Origin: Rhodobacteraceae bacterium HTCC2083
GTDB taxonomy: Bacteria > Pseudomonadota > Alphaproteobacteria > Rhodobacterales > Rhodobacteraceae
Assembly: GCA_000156115.1 (NCBI GenBank)
Contig: DS995276.1
Span: 1,844,476 to 1,908,475 of the forward strand
DNA length: 64,000 bases
Direction: 5' to 3'
Position numbers and translations under genes: made by a program. The notes under the pieces are model-generated. The model was not told the origin of the DNA, searched no databases, and saw only the letters and a list, made by a program, of their open reading frames with translations. Positions 1-8,049 of this stretch are shown here, one piece after another. How positions within the stretch are numbered: the first letter of the stretch is position 1; the number at the start of each line of letters is the position of its first letter.

Positions 1-394
1 CCGAAAGATGCGGACCCATGCGCGGTGCGCCTTGCAAGATCTCATTTGCAAACAAACGGCTTTCGCGCGGCAATTCCAGCGCCATATCAAGCTTGCGGTG
101 CACATACCCAAGCAACTCTTTGATCGGATCGCCGTTTGGGTTCATCTCCTTCAAAGGATCGAGCCAAGCCTTCATGAGTTGGTTTAGCAAAGTGACGTGA
201 ATGTCTTCTTTACCGCCAAAATAATACAGAATGTTTGGCTTGCTTAGCCCCGCTTGTTTGGCAATCTGATCCAGCGTCGCACCGCGATAGCCATGGCGCG
301 AAAACACCTCAAGTGCGGCATCCAGAATAAGGATGCGATTGCGCTGTTGAATGCGGCTCGGGGCTTTGGTGCTCGAAGTTGCGGCGTCGGTCAC
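1..394 (-). CDS. rutR: RutR-like TetR-family regulator, 3' part cut by window edge
   Basis: About 131 N-terminal residues are present; the C-terminal part lies outside the window. After a short variable leader comes a TetR helix-turn-helix (about residues 15-60), with 'GATLDQIAKQAGLSKPNI' followed by 'LYYFGGKED', then the start of the ligand domain with 'RLFANEILQGAP', the RutR pattern. RutR represses pyrimidine-degradation genes and is released by uracil. The gene is divergent from the pyrimidine operon at 579, with a RutR-like palindrome between them. A GTG at 394 fits AGGA about 11 bases upstream better than the in-frame TTG at 403, which lies too close. The family call is firm; the exact start is not. 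Confidence 0.88.
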   Translation of the reverse strand, partial: MTDAATSSTKAPSRIQQRNRILILDAALEVFSRHGYRGATLDQIAKQAGLSKPNILYYFGGKEDIHVTLLNQLMKAWLDPLKEMNPNGDPIKELLGYVHRKLDMALELPRESRLFANEILQGAPRMGPHLS

Positions 395-516
395 AGGTGT
401 CAAAGTCCTATCGGTCCAATGCCCAGAAAAAAGGCGTTCCTAAAGTATGATCCAATTGCGCAGAGCAAAGGGACAAGTCAATCCTTGACTCATTCCGTTC
501 TCATTGCAATCGTGTC

Positions 517-532
517 TTTACCAAATGGTAAA
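517..532. promoter_or_regulatory. rutR operator: RutR-type operator palindrome
   Basis: The 16 bases TTTACCAAATGGTAAA have perfect 7-bp arms (TTTACCA / TGGTAAA) around two bases. This matches the E. coli RutR consensus TTGACCAnnTGGTCAA in spacing and core (ACCAnnTGGT). It lies 46 bases upstream of the hydrolase start and between the divergent regulator and operon. A TTGACT at 485-490 could be the -35 of the rightward promoter, which would put the operator at or just past the start of transcription. The site is seen; repression is inferred. Confidence 0.8.
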
Positions 533-578
533 AAAGTGACTGATCGATCAGATCGGCGAACTCTAAGGGGGATATGTC

Positions 579-1835
579 ATGGCCGCACCGGGTGAGAATC
601 TGAAAATCAACGCGGATCGTTTGTGGGATAGCTTGATGGAGATGGCCAAGATCGGTCCTGGTGTGGCGGGCGGCAACAACCGCCAAACGCTAACTGATGA
701 AGACGCTGAAGGGCGCGCTTTGTTTCAGAGCTGGTGCGAGGCCGTTGGTTGTACAATGGGGCTGGATAGCATGGGCAATATGTTTGCGGAACTTGCTGGC
801 ACTGACCCGGAGGCTTTGCCGGTTTATGTTGGCTCGCACCTTGATACGCAGCCAACGGGTGGCAAGTATGATGGCGTTTTGGGCGTGCTTGGTGGCTTGG
901 AAATTCTGCGCACAATGAAAGATCTTGGGATTAAGACCAAACATCCGATTGTTGTAACCAACTGGACCAATGAAGAGGGTACGCGCTATGCCCCTGCGAT
1001 GCTCGCCTCTGGGGTGTTCGCCGGTGTGCATACGGAAGACTGGGCGAATGAGCGGTTGGATGCGGATGGGCTGAGTTTTGGCTCAGAGCTGGAGCGCATC
1101 GGCTGGAAGGGTGACGAACCCGTCGGTGCGCGCAAAGACAAAATGCATGCGTTTTTCGAGTTGCATATCGAACAAGGACCGATCCTAGAAGCGGAGGGCA
1201 AGGACATTGGTGTTGTCACGCATGGCCAAGGACTAAGCTGGACGCAAGTGACCGTAACGGGCAAAGATTCTCACACGGGATCCACGCCAATGCCGATGCG
1301 CAAGAATGCAGGACTTGGCATGGCGCGCATTTTGGAAAAAGTGGATCAGATCGCCTGGTCGCATAAACCCCATGCGGTTGGTGCAGCTGGGCATATCGAT
1401 GTGTATCCCAACTCGCGCAATGTGATCCCCGGTAAGGTGGTGTTCACCGTTGATTACCGTTCGCCCGACTTAGCAGTGATAGAAGACATGGAAGCGCGCT
1501 TGCGCGTTGACGCGCAGGCAATTTGTGATGAGATGGGCTTGAGCGTTGAATTCGAAAAGGTTGGCGGCTTTGATCCCGTGACCTTTGATGAGAATTGCGT
1601 TTCAGCGGTGCGCTCTGCGGCCGAACGGCTTGGCTATTCTCACATGAACCTGATTTCAGGGGCGGGGCATGATGCGTGCTGGATCAACAAATGTGCTCCG
1701 ACTGCGATGGTAATGTGTCCCTGCGTCGATGGGCTCTCGCACAATGAAGCGGAAGAAATTTCGAAAGATTGGGCGAGTGCGGGAACAGATGTGTTGATGC
1801 ATGCAGTTTTGGAGACAGCGCAGATTGTGGAGTGA
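579..1835 (+). CDS. pydC: M20-family N-carbamoyl-amino acid hydrolase / beta-ureidopropionase
   Basis: A 418-residue zinc hydrolase predicted to cleave N-carbamoyl-beta-alanine (from uracil) or the 3-aminoisobutyrate analogue to the amino acid, CO2 and ammonia, the last step of reductive pyrimidine degradation. M20 metal motifs are visible: 'GSHLDTQPTGGKYDG' (His87, Asp98), 'NEEGTRYAP' (Glu132/133) and 'LHIEQGPILE' (His196). AAGGGGG precedes the ATG at good distance. It opens the operon facing rutR, and a dihydropyrimidinase follows 83 bases on. The family also holds L-carbamoylases of hydantoin pathways; the RutR site and the next gene favour the pyrimidine role. Confidence 0.88.
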   Translation: MAAPGENLKINADRLWDSLMEMAKIGPGVAGGNNRQTLTDEDAEGRALFQSWCEAVGCTMGLDSMGNMFAELAGTDPEALPVYVGSHLDTQPTGGKYDGVLGVLGGLEILRTMKDLGIKTKHPIVVTNWTNEEGTRYAPAMLASGVFAGVHTEDWANERLDADGLSFGSELERIGWKGDEPVGARKDKMHAFFELHIEQGPILEAEGKDIGVVTHGQGLSWTQVTVTGKDSHTGSTPMPMRKNAGLGMARILEKVDQIAWSHKPHAVGAAGHIDVYPNSRNVIPGKVVFTVDYRSPDLAVIEDMEARLRVDAQAICDEMGLSVEFEKVGGFDPVTFDENCVSAVRSAAERLGYSHMNLISGAGHDACWINKCAPTAMVMCPCVDGLSHNEAEEISKDWASAGTDVLMHAVLETAQIVE

Positions 1836-1838
1836 GAA

Positions 1839-1868
1839 GGGGGTCAGTCCCCATCGCGCAAGCGCGAT
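1839..1868 (+). other. Twin stem-loops between hydrolase and dihydropyrimidinase genes
   Basis: Just after the hydrolase stop, GGGG/CCCC arms around 1839-1852 form a small hairpin, followed at once by ATCGCG-CAAG-CGCGAT (1853-1868), a perfect 6-bp stem with a 4-base loop. No T-run follows, so this does not look like an intrinsic terminator. It may be an RNA-stability or processing element inside the operon; function is not shown. Confidence 0.5.
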
Positions 1869-1918
1869 TCCCCGAGAGTTTAGTAGCAAGATGAAGACGA
1901 CAAGGAAGGCGATTTGAG

Positions 1919-3382
1919 ATGAGCACGAAAGTTATCAAAGGTGGCATGGTCTGCACGGCGGATCGCACGTGGAAAGCGGATGTGTTGATCGAAGGTGAGG
2001 TCATCAAGCAGATTGGTGAGGACCTGAAGGGGGATGAATATATCGATGCAGAGGGGGCTTATGTAATCCCTGGTGGCATTGATCCACATACTCATCTTGA
2101 GATGCCTTTCATGGGAACCACTGCCGCCGAGACGTTTGAAACAGGGACTTGGGCCGCTGCGACGGGCGGTACGACGATGATCGTCGATTTTTGCTTACCG
2201 GGTGAAGACGGGGATCTGAAAAACGCGATCAACGAATGGCACCGCAAGTCCGCACCGCAGATTTGCTCGGATGTTGGCTATCATATGGCAATCACCGGTT
2301 GGGACGAGGGTGTGTTCAACGGTATGAAAGATGCGGTTGATATGGGTGTGAACAGCTTCAAGCATTTCATGGCCTATAAAGGCGCGTTGATGATCGAAGA
2401 CGACGAGATGTTCGCCTCCTTCAAGCGCTGTCGCGAGTTAGGCGCTTTGCCGATGGTACATGCGGAAAATGGCGATCTGGTTGCCGAGATGCAGCAGAAA
2501 TACTTTGACGAGGGCATAACAGGGCCAGAGGGGCACGCCTATTCGCGCCCCCCTGAGTTTGAAGGCGAAGCCGCGAACCGTGCGATTACGATTGCTGATT
2601 GTGCTGGTACGCCACTCTACATCGTTCACGTTTCCTGTGAGCAAGCACATGAAGCGATTCGTCGCGCGCGTCAAAAAGGAATGCGGGTTTATGGCGAACC
2701 TTTGATCCAATTTCTGACATTAGACGAAAGCGTCTACTTCTCTGAGGACTGGGACCATGCCGCGCGTCGCGTTATGTCGCCGCCGTTCCGCAACAAGGAG
2801 CATCAAGATAGCCTTTGGGCGGGTCTTCAGTCCGGATCTTTGCAGGTGGTTGCGACGGATCATGCAGCCTTTACCACTGAACAGAAACGCGCGGGTCGTG
2901 ATGATTTTCGTATCATTCCGAATGGCTCAAATGGTTTGGAAGAACGCTTAGCGGTGCTTTGGACCGAAGGCGTTGAGACAGGCCGCTTGACACCGAACGA
3001 ATTTGTGGCTGCCACCTCTAGCAATGTAGCGAAGATCCTCAATATTTATCCTAAAAAGGGCGCGATAGTTGAGGGCGCGGATGCGGATATTGTTGTGTGG
3101 GATCCGAAGATTTCCAAGACGATTAGTCCCGCAAATCACCATTCCATCCTTGATTACAACGTCTTTGAAGGTTTTGAGGTGAAGGCCCAAGCGCGCTATA
3201 CTCTGAACCGAGGCGAGGTCATTTGGGCTTGGGGACAAAACTCGCAGCCAAATCCGGGACGTGGTCGCTTCATTCCGCGCCCTGCTTTCGCAGCACCCAA
3301 TGTTGCGCTGAGAAAATGGAAAGAGTTGAATTCCCCAAAGATGATCAAACGCGATCCTATGAACATTCCGGCGGGAATTTAA
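1919..3382 (+). CDS. hydA: Dihydropyrimidinase (D-hydantoinase family)
   Basis: A 487-residue amidohydrolase that opens dihydrouracil or dihydrothymine to the N-carbamoyl-beta-amino acid. Binuclear metal-site features are visible: 'DPHTH' (His57, His59), 'FKHFMAYKG' with the lysine normally carboxylated (Lys154), 'HAENGD' (His181), 'HVSCEQA' and 'VVATDHAAF'. Length and the 'GGIDPHTHLEMPFMGT' opening are typical of bacterial dihydropyrimidinases. AAGGAAGG lies about 10 bases before the ATG. It follows the carbamoyl hydrolase and precedes the transporter, so the operon holds steps two and three of the pathway; the dihydropyrimidine dehydrogenase is not in this window and may lie left of rutR. 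Confidence 0.93.
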   Translation: MSTKVIKGGMVCTADRTWKADVLIEGEVIKQIGEDLKGDEYIDAEGAYVIPGGIDPHTHLEMPFMGTTAAETFETGTWAAATGGTTMIVDFCLPGEDGDLKNAINEWHRKSAPQICSDVGYHMAITGWDEGVFNGMKDAVDMGVNSFKHFMAYKGALMIEDDEMFASFKRCRELGALPMVHAENGDLVAEMQQKYFDEGITGPEGHAYSRPPEFEGEAANRAITIADCAGTPLYIVHVSCEQAHEAIRRARQKGMRVYGEPLIQFLTLDESVYFSEDWDHAARRVMSPPFRNKEHQDSLWAGLQSGSLQVVATDHAAFTTEQKRAGRDDFRIIPNGSNGLEERLAVLWTEGVETGRLTPNEFVAATSSNVAKILNIYPKKGAIVEGADADIVVWDPKISKTISPANHHSILDYNVFEGFEVKAQARYTLNRGEVIWAWGQNSQPNPGRGRFIPRPAFAAPNVALRKWKELNSPKMIKRDPMNIPAGI

Positions 3383-3398
3383 GAGCAAGGTCAAGCAC

Positions 3399-4181
3399 TT
3401 GAGCAACAACACAATCATCAGCGCTAAAGACCTTAGTCTGACCTTTCAAACCAATGACGGCCCTGTGCATGCGCTCAAGGACGTGTCGCTCGATATTAAG
3501 AAAGGCGATTTTGTCAGCTTCATTGGCCCCTCTGGCTGCGGTAAAACCACGTTTTTGCGCGTTATGGCGGATCTGGAGCAGCCCACTGCTGGCAGCATTA
3601 AAATGAATGGCGTCAGCCCTGAAGAGGCGCGGCGCTCGCGGGCATATGGCTATGTGTTCCAAGCGGCTGGGCTGTATCCGTGGCGCACGATTGGCGGCAA
3701 CATTCGCTTGCCGCTCGAAATTATGGGGTACGATAAAGCCGACCAAGCGGAGCGTGTGAAGCGTGTTCTGGAGCTGGTCGAATTGGGTGGATTCGAGAAG
3801 AAATTCCCGTGGCAGCTCTCGGGCGGCATGCAGCAACGTGCCTCCATCGCGCGTGCACTTGCGTTTGATGCGGACATCTTGTTGATGGACGAACCCTTCG
3901 GCGCGCTTGATGAAATCGTGCGGGATCACCTCAATGAGCAGCTGTTGCAGCTTTGGGATCGCACCCAGAAAACCATCGCTTTCGTGACCCATTCCATCCC
4001 CGAAGCGGTCTATCTCAGCACGAAAATCGTCGTCATGTCCCCGCGACCGGGACGCATTTCCGATGTGATTGAAAGCACCCTGCCGCGTGAACGCCCCCTA
4101 GAAATTCGCGATAGTCCTGAGTTTATCGAGATCGCGCATCGCGTGCGCGAAGGCCTCAGGGCAGGGCACAGCGATGACTGA
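3399..4181 (+). CDS. ABC transporter ATPase, nitrate/taurine/HMP type
   Basis: A 260-residue ATPase of the SsuB/TauB/ThiZ group. Walker A 'GPSGCGKTT' (about residues 43-51), a Q-loop 'VFQAAG', signature 'LSGGMQQR', Walker B 'ILLMDEP' and the H-loop 'VTHS' are intact. The start is TTG at 3399, preceded by GCAAGG 8 bases upstream; no ATG fits. It energises the two permeases downstream, and with the THI5/NMT1-like binding protein it probably imports pyrimidines or related bases. The last 8 bases overlap the GNAT gene, implying translational coupling. Confidence 0.88.
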   Translation: MSNNTIISAKDLSLTFQTNDGPVHALKDVSLDIKKGDFVSFIGPSGCGKTTFLRVMADLEQPTAGSIKMNGVSPEEARRSRAYGYVFQAAGLYPWRTIGGNIRLPLEIMGYDKADQAERVKRVLELVELGGFEKKFPWQLSGGMQQRASIARALAFDADILLMDEPFGALDEIVRDHLNEQLLQLWDRTQKTIAFVTHSIPEAVYLSTKIVVMSPRPGRISDVIESTLPRERPLEIRDSPEFIEIAHRVREGLRAGHSDD

Positions 4182-4605
4182 TTTAGCGATCAGCGAGGCG
4201 ACGCGCGCCGATATTCCCGCGATGGCGAAGGTCGTAGCTGATTGGGAAGCCTCCTTGCCATGGATGAAAAATTCGTATGACGCTCAGAAAATTGCTAGAT
4301 TTTTATATGCGGCTTTTGATGAACGGCAAATATTCGTCACGGGTGACACGGCAAACGCCTACATCGCATATGATGAGGCAACTCAAAGAATTGGTGGTCT
4401 TTATAGTGCCGTCACTGGCGCAGGCGTAGGCAAGGCCCTTGTTGACAAGGTTAAGGAGGGACGCGATTTTATTTGTCTATATACGCATATCCCCAATGAG
4501 GCTGCGCAAAAATTCTATCGTTGTGAAGGTTTTGTAGTCGTCGAACAGTGTGAACAAGAAACACCCGATGCAATACCTGAACTGCGCATGGAGTGGCGCA
4601 AATGA
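4174..4605 (+). CDS. GNAT-family N-acetyltransferase inside the transporter operon
   Basis: A 143-residue protein with GNAT hallmarks: an acetyl-CoA loop 'VTGAGVGKALVDKVK' and a motif-B-like C-terminus 'HIPNEAAQKFYRCEGFVVV'. Its substrate is unknown. It overlaps the ATPase gene by 8 bases and the next permease by ATGA, so it is co-translated with transport genes although it is not part of an ABC transporter. Rows counted by hand from 4261 to 4500 give about 45% G+C, against about 58% in one permease row, which hints at later insertion. It might modify an amine product of pyrimidine breakdown; that is speculation. Confidence 0.78.
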   Translation: MTDLAISEATRADIPAMAKVVADWEASLPWMKNSYDAQKIARFLYAAFDERQIFVTGDTANAYIAYDEATQRIGGLYSAVTGAGVGKALVDKVKEGRDFICLYTHIPNEAAQKFYRCEGFVVVEQCEQETPDAIPELRMEWRK

Positions 4606-5465
4606 AGAACCTCTTCCCCATTCTCACCGTTGTCGCCGCCATTGTCGTGCTTTGGTATGGGGCCGCTGTGTGGCTCAATGCGCCCTGGGCTTATGACAAA
4701 GCGCAGCGCGCCGACATCACCCTCAGCACCAGTGGCTTGATCGCCGATACGTGGTCACAGAAGAAACCAAAACTCCCCGCGCCGCATCAGGTGACCCAGG
4801 AAATTTGGAAAACCACGGCAGAGAAAAAGATCACCTCGAAACGCTCGCTCATTTACCATTCTTGGGTCACGCTCAGTGCCACGCTCCTTGGCTTCGCGCT
4901 CGGTGCCGTTCTTGGCATCGCACTCGCGGTCGGCATCGTCTTTAACCGCACAATGGATATGAGCGTCATGCCGTGGGTCATCACCTCGCAAACCATCCCG
5001 ATCCTCGCGGTCGCGCCAATGATCATCGTGGTTCTGAACGCGGTCGGCATCCAAGGTCTGCTCCCCAAGGCGATCATTTCGATGTATTTGTCGTTCTTCC
5101 CTGTGGTCGTTGGCATGGTCAAAGGCCTGCGTAGCCCAGACCACATGCAACTTGATCAAATGCGCACTTGGCACGCGAGCGGCGCGCAAACCTTCTGGCG
5201 TTTGCGCCTGCCGTCCTCCATGCCCTACCTGTTTACTTCGCTCAAAATCGCGATGGCTGCGGCTATCGTCGGCGCGATTGTGGGCGAGCTGCCAACAGGA
5301 GCGGTCGCGGGTCTTGGCGCGCGTCTCCTAGCAGGTAGCTATTATGGCCAAACCATCCAAATCTGGAGCGCTTTGCTGGTTGCTGCGGCCTTAGCAGCAA
5401 CGTTGGTGGCAATTATCGGCCTTATCCAGCGCATTGTGCTCAATCGCATGGGGATGGCGCAATGA
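4602..5465 (+). CDS. ABC transporter permease (first)
   Basis: A roughly 287-residue inner-membrane permease of the BPD type. An N-terminal membrane helix and a roughly 80-residue extracytoplasmic stretch are followed by five or so hydrophobic segments. The EAA-loop region for contact with the ATPase is visible around 'MRTWHASGAQTFWRLRLPSS'. The ATG at 4602 overlaps the GNAT stop (ATGA) and has GGAGTGG upstream, so it is preferred to a GTG three codons earlier. It forms a heterodimer with the next permease by inference. The N-terminal extension makes it longer than SsuC. Confidence 0.85.
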   Translation: MKNLFPILTVVAAIVVLWYGAAVWLNAPWAYDKAQRADITLSTSGLIADTWSQKKPKLPAPHQVTQEIWKTTAEKKITSKRSLIYHSWVTLSATLLGFALGAVLGIALAVGIVFNRTMDMSVMPWVITSQTIPILAVAPMIIVVLNAVGIQGLLPKAIISMYLSFFPVVVGMVKGLRSPDHMQLDQMRTWHASGAQTFWRLRLPSSMPYLFTSLKIAMAAAIVGAIVGELPTGAVAGLGARLLAGSYYGQTIQIWSALLVAAALAATLVAIIGLIQRIVLNRMGMAQ

Positions 5466-6301
5466 TTTGGCTTATCGCAGGTATAATTGGATGGGCATTG
5501 GGATGGTACGCCAACGTACGCCTCGCAGCTTTGCCAAAATCACGCGCGACGTCGCTTTTGGTGCCAATTATCTTCGGTGTGACGTTGCTCATCATTTGGG
5601 AATGCGTCGTGCGCGGATTGCAGATCCAGCAAGTTTTATTACCCGCGCCGTCCGTCATCGCCGGGCGCTTTGTCGCTTCGACCTCGATCCTTTGGCAAGA
5701 CTGGGTTCAAACCGTCCTAAAGGGTATGATGAGCGGCTACATCATTGGCTGTTTGGCTGCTTTTGCGACTGCATTGGCAGTGGATCGCTTCGACTTCCTC
5801 AAGCGTGGATTGCTCCCTGTCGGTAACTTCGCCGCAGCGCTGCCGATTATCGGCATGGCCCCGATTCTGGTGATGTGGTTTGGCTTCGACTGGCACTCCA
5901 AAGCGGCTGTTGTTGTCGTGATGATTTTTTTCCCAATATTGGTGAATACCGTGCAAGGCTTAGCAGCGAGCGATGCGATGCAGCGCGATTTGATGCGCAC
6001 CTATGCGGCAGGCTATTGGAAAACCCTGTTCAAACTGCGCATACCGATGGCCTTGCCCTTCATCTTTAATGGCCTCAAGATCGCGACCACGCTGGCGCTG
6101 ATCGGCGCAATCGTTGCGGAATTCTTTGGCTCGCCCATTCGTGGCATGGGCTTTCGCATTTCCACCAGTGTTGGGCAATTGGCACTCGATCTGGTTTGGG
6201 CTGAGATCGTCGTTGCAGCCATCACTGGCTCAGCCCTTTACGGAGCCGTTGCCCTGCTCGAACGCAAATGGACGTTTTGGCACCCGTCTCAAAGAAATTA
6301 A
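5462..6301 (+). CDS. ABC transporter permease (second)
   Basis: A 279-residue BPD-type permease with about six membrane segments. The EAA-like loop lies around 'MRTYAAGYWKTLFKLRIP' and a characteristic glycine-rich stretch 'IGAIVAEFFGSPIRGMG' follows. Its ATG overlaps the stop of the first permease (ATGA), so the two are coupled and probably pair. The downstream binding protein completes the importer. A two-permease arrangement is usual in transporters linked to RutR in Rhodobacterales; the transported base cannot be read from sequence. Confidence 0.86.
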   Translation: MIWLIAGIIGWALGWYANVRLAALPKSRATSLLVPIIFGVTLLIIWECVVRGLQIQQVLLPAPSVIAGRFVASTSILWQDWVQTVLKGMMSGYIIGCLAAFATALAVDRFDFLKRGLLPVGNFAAALPIIGMAPILVMWFGFDWHSKAAVVVVMIFFPILVNTVQGLAASDAMQRDLMRTYAAGYWKTLFKLRIPMALPFIFNGLKIATTLALIGAIVAEFFGSPIRGMGFRISTSVGQLALDLVWAEIVVAAITGSALYGAVALLERKWTFWHPSQRN

Positions 6302-6332
6302 AAACAATAAACCAACCAACAAGGAGAGAGAG

Positions 6333-7322
6333 ATGACACAGTTTACCAAATGGATCAGCGCCGCTGCACTAGGTGCAATGGCGAGCATGGCGCAGGCCGC
6401 AGATGATCTGACGCTGCAACTTAAGTGGGTAACGCAAGCGCAGTTCGGCGGATATTACGTTGCGCTCGACAAGGGTTTTTACGAAGAGGAAGGCCTGAAC
6501 GTCACGATCAAACCCGGCGGTCCCGACATTGCACCGACGCAGGTTCTTGCGGGTGGCGGCGCGGACGTCACGGTTGAATGGATGCCAGCGGCCCTCGCTG
6601 CGCGCGAAAAAGGTCTGCCGATGGTCAATATCGCGCAACCGTTCAAATCTTCAGGTATGATGCTGACCTGCCGCAAAGATGCAGGCATTTCCAGCACGGA
6701 TGACTTCGCAGGCAAAACGTTGGGTGTTTGGTTCTTCGGGAACGAATTTCCTTTCCTCAGCTGGATGAGCAAACTTGGACTTAGCACCGAGGGTGGGGAT
6801 GCTGGCGTGACTGTGCTCAAGCAGGGCTTCAACGTGGATCCGCTGCTACAAAAGCAAGCGGCTTGCGTGTCTACAATGACCTACAACGAATATTGGCAGG
6901 TTATTGATGCTGGGTTAACGCCAGACGATTTGATGGTGTTCAAGTACGAAGATCAGGGCGTTGCGACGCTTGAGGATGGTCTTTACGTCCTCGAAGATGC
7001 GCTCGCAGATCCTGCGATGGAAGACAAGCTCGTGCGCTTCGTGCGTGCGTCGATGAAGGGTTGGAAGTACGCCGAAGCGAATCCGGATGAGGCAGCAGAT
7101 ATCGTACTTGAGAACGATGCATCTGGCGCACAAACGGAAGAGCACCAGCAGCGCATGATGCGCGAAATTGCCAAGCTGACGTCAGGCTCCAACGGTGCCT
7201 TGATTGAAACCGATTATGAGCGCACGGTGCAAAGCTTGCTCTCTGGTGGATCTGATCCAGTAATTACCAAAGCCCCTGAGGGCGCATGGACACATGCGAT
7301 CACAGACAAAGCGCTGAACTAA
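6333..7322 (+). CDS. ABC transporter periplasmic binding protein, NMT1/THI5-like
   Basis: A 329-residue secreted protein. The first 22 residues form a signal peptide ending 'MASMAQA' before 'ADDLTLQL'. The mature part begins 'LKWVTQAQFGGYYVALDKG', the NMT1/THI5-like (SsuA/thiamine-pyrimidine precursor) fold signature. The start at 6333 is set by AAGGAGAGAG just upstream; a longer in-frame opening from 6114 lies inside the permease gene in another frame and is not used. It is the specificity subunit of the importer and the last gene before a terminator. The ligand is probably a pyrimidine-like ring, inferred from context only. Confidence 0.9.
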   Translation: MTQFTKWISAAALGAMASMAQAADDLTLQLKWVTQAQFGGYYVALDKGFYEEEGLNVTIKPGGPDIAPTQVLAGGGADVTVEWMPAALAAREKGLPMVNIAQPFKSSGMMLTCRKDAGISSTDDFAGKTLGVWFFGNEFPFLSWMSKLGLSTEGGDAGVTVLKQGFNVDPLLQKQAACVSTMTYNEYWQVIDAGLTPDDLMVFKYEDQGVATLEDGLYVLEDALADPAMEDKLVRFVRASMKGWKYAEANPDEAADIVLENDASGAQTEEHQQRMMREIAKLTSGSNGALIETDYERTVQSLLSGGSDPVITKAPEGAWTHAITDKALN

Positions 7323-7344
7323 AGTCTAACGCTAGAAATTAGAG

Positions 7345-7376
7345 AAGGCCGCTCGAAAGGGTGGCCTTTTTTATTT
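7345..7376 (+). terminator. Intrinsic terminator of the pyrimidine operon
   Basis: AAGGCC and GGCCTT pair across a 12-base loop that can add further pairs, followed by a run of T. It sits 22 bases after the binding-protein stop and just before the convergent engB end. Confidence 0.85.
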
Positions 7377-7395
7377 GCGCATTCAGTGGGTTGGC

Positions 7396-8049
7396 TTAGA
7401 TCAAAGTCGCGATAATCGCGCGTAACTGCTCAATCCCATCGCCTTTTTCTGAGGATGTGAGAACCATCTCAGGGAAAGCAGCGGGGTGTTTCGCCAATTC
7501 GCCGCGTACTTGGTTCAAGACCTTTTCGCGGTCCACCAGTTTCACTTTGTCAGCTTTTGTCAAAACGCATTGGAACGTAACAGCGCTGCTGTCCAGTAGG
7601 CTCATAATCTCGTGATCCACTGCCTTCACACCGTGACGCGCATCGATCAGAACAAACGCGCGGCGCAGGGTTTGGCGACCTGAAAGATACTGCTTGAGCA
7701 AACGTTGCCATTTCTCAACCACTGGCAAAGGTGCGTTCGCGTAGCCATAGCCGGGCAGGTCAACGAGGTAGTGGCTCTCCGCTGCCGTGAAGAAGTTAAT
7801 CTCCTGCGTGCGCCCCGGCGTATTGGAGGCGCGCGCAAGGGCCTTGTGACCCGTCAGCGCGTTTATCAGCGTTGACTTACCGACGTTGGAACGGCCCGCA
7901 AAGCAGACCTCCATCCGGTCCGCATCTGGCAAGCCAGACATGGCGACAACGCCTTTGACGAATTCGGTTTGGCCGGCGAACAGCAGCCGACCTTTTTCAT
8001 GTGAAAATTCATCAGGATCTTCGGCGATTGGAAATGGAAGTTGGCTCAT
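7396..8049 (-). CDS. engB: Ribosome biogenesis GTPase EngB (YsxC/YihA)
   Basis: A 217-residue TRAFAC GTPase needed for large-subunit assembly. G motifs are intact: G1 'GRSNVGKST' (residues 52-60), G2 region 'NTPGRTQEI', G3 'DLPGYG' (97-102) and G4 'TKADK'. The N-terminal extension is normal for proteobacterial EngB. Its start overlaps the MOSC stop by ATGA, so it is the last gene of yidC-MOSC-engB, an arrangement common in Rhodobacterales. Confidence 0.95.
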   Translation of the reverse strand: MSQLPFPIAEDPDEFSHEKGRLLFAGQTEFVKGVVAMSGLPDADRMEVCFAGRSNVGKSTLINALTGHKALARASNTPGRTQEINFFTAAESHYLVDLPGYGYANAPLPVVEKWQRLLKQYLSGRQTLRRAFVLIDARHGVKAVDHEIMSLLDSSAVTFQCVLTKADKVKLVDREKVLNQVRGELAKHPAAFPEMVLTSSEKGDGIEQLRAIIATLI

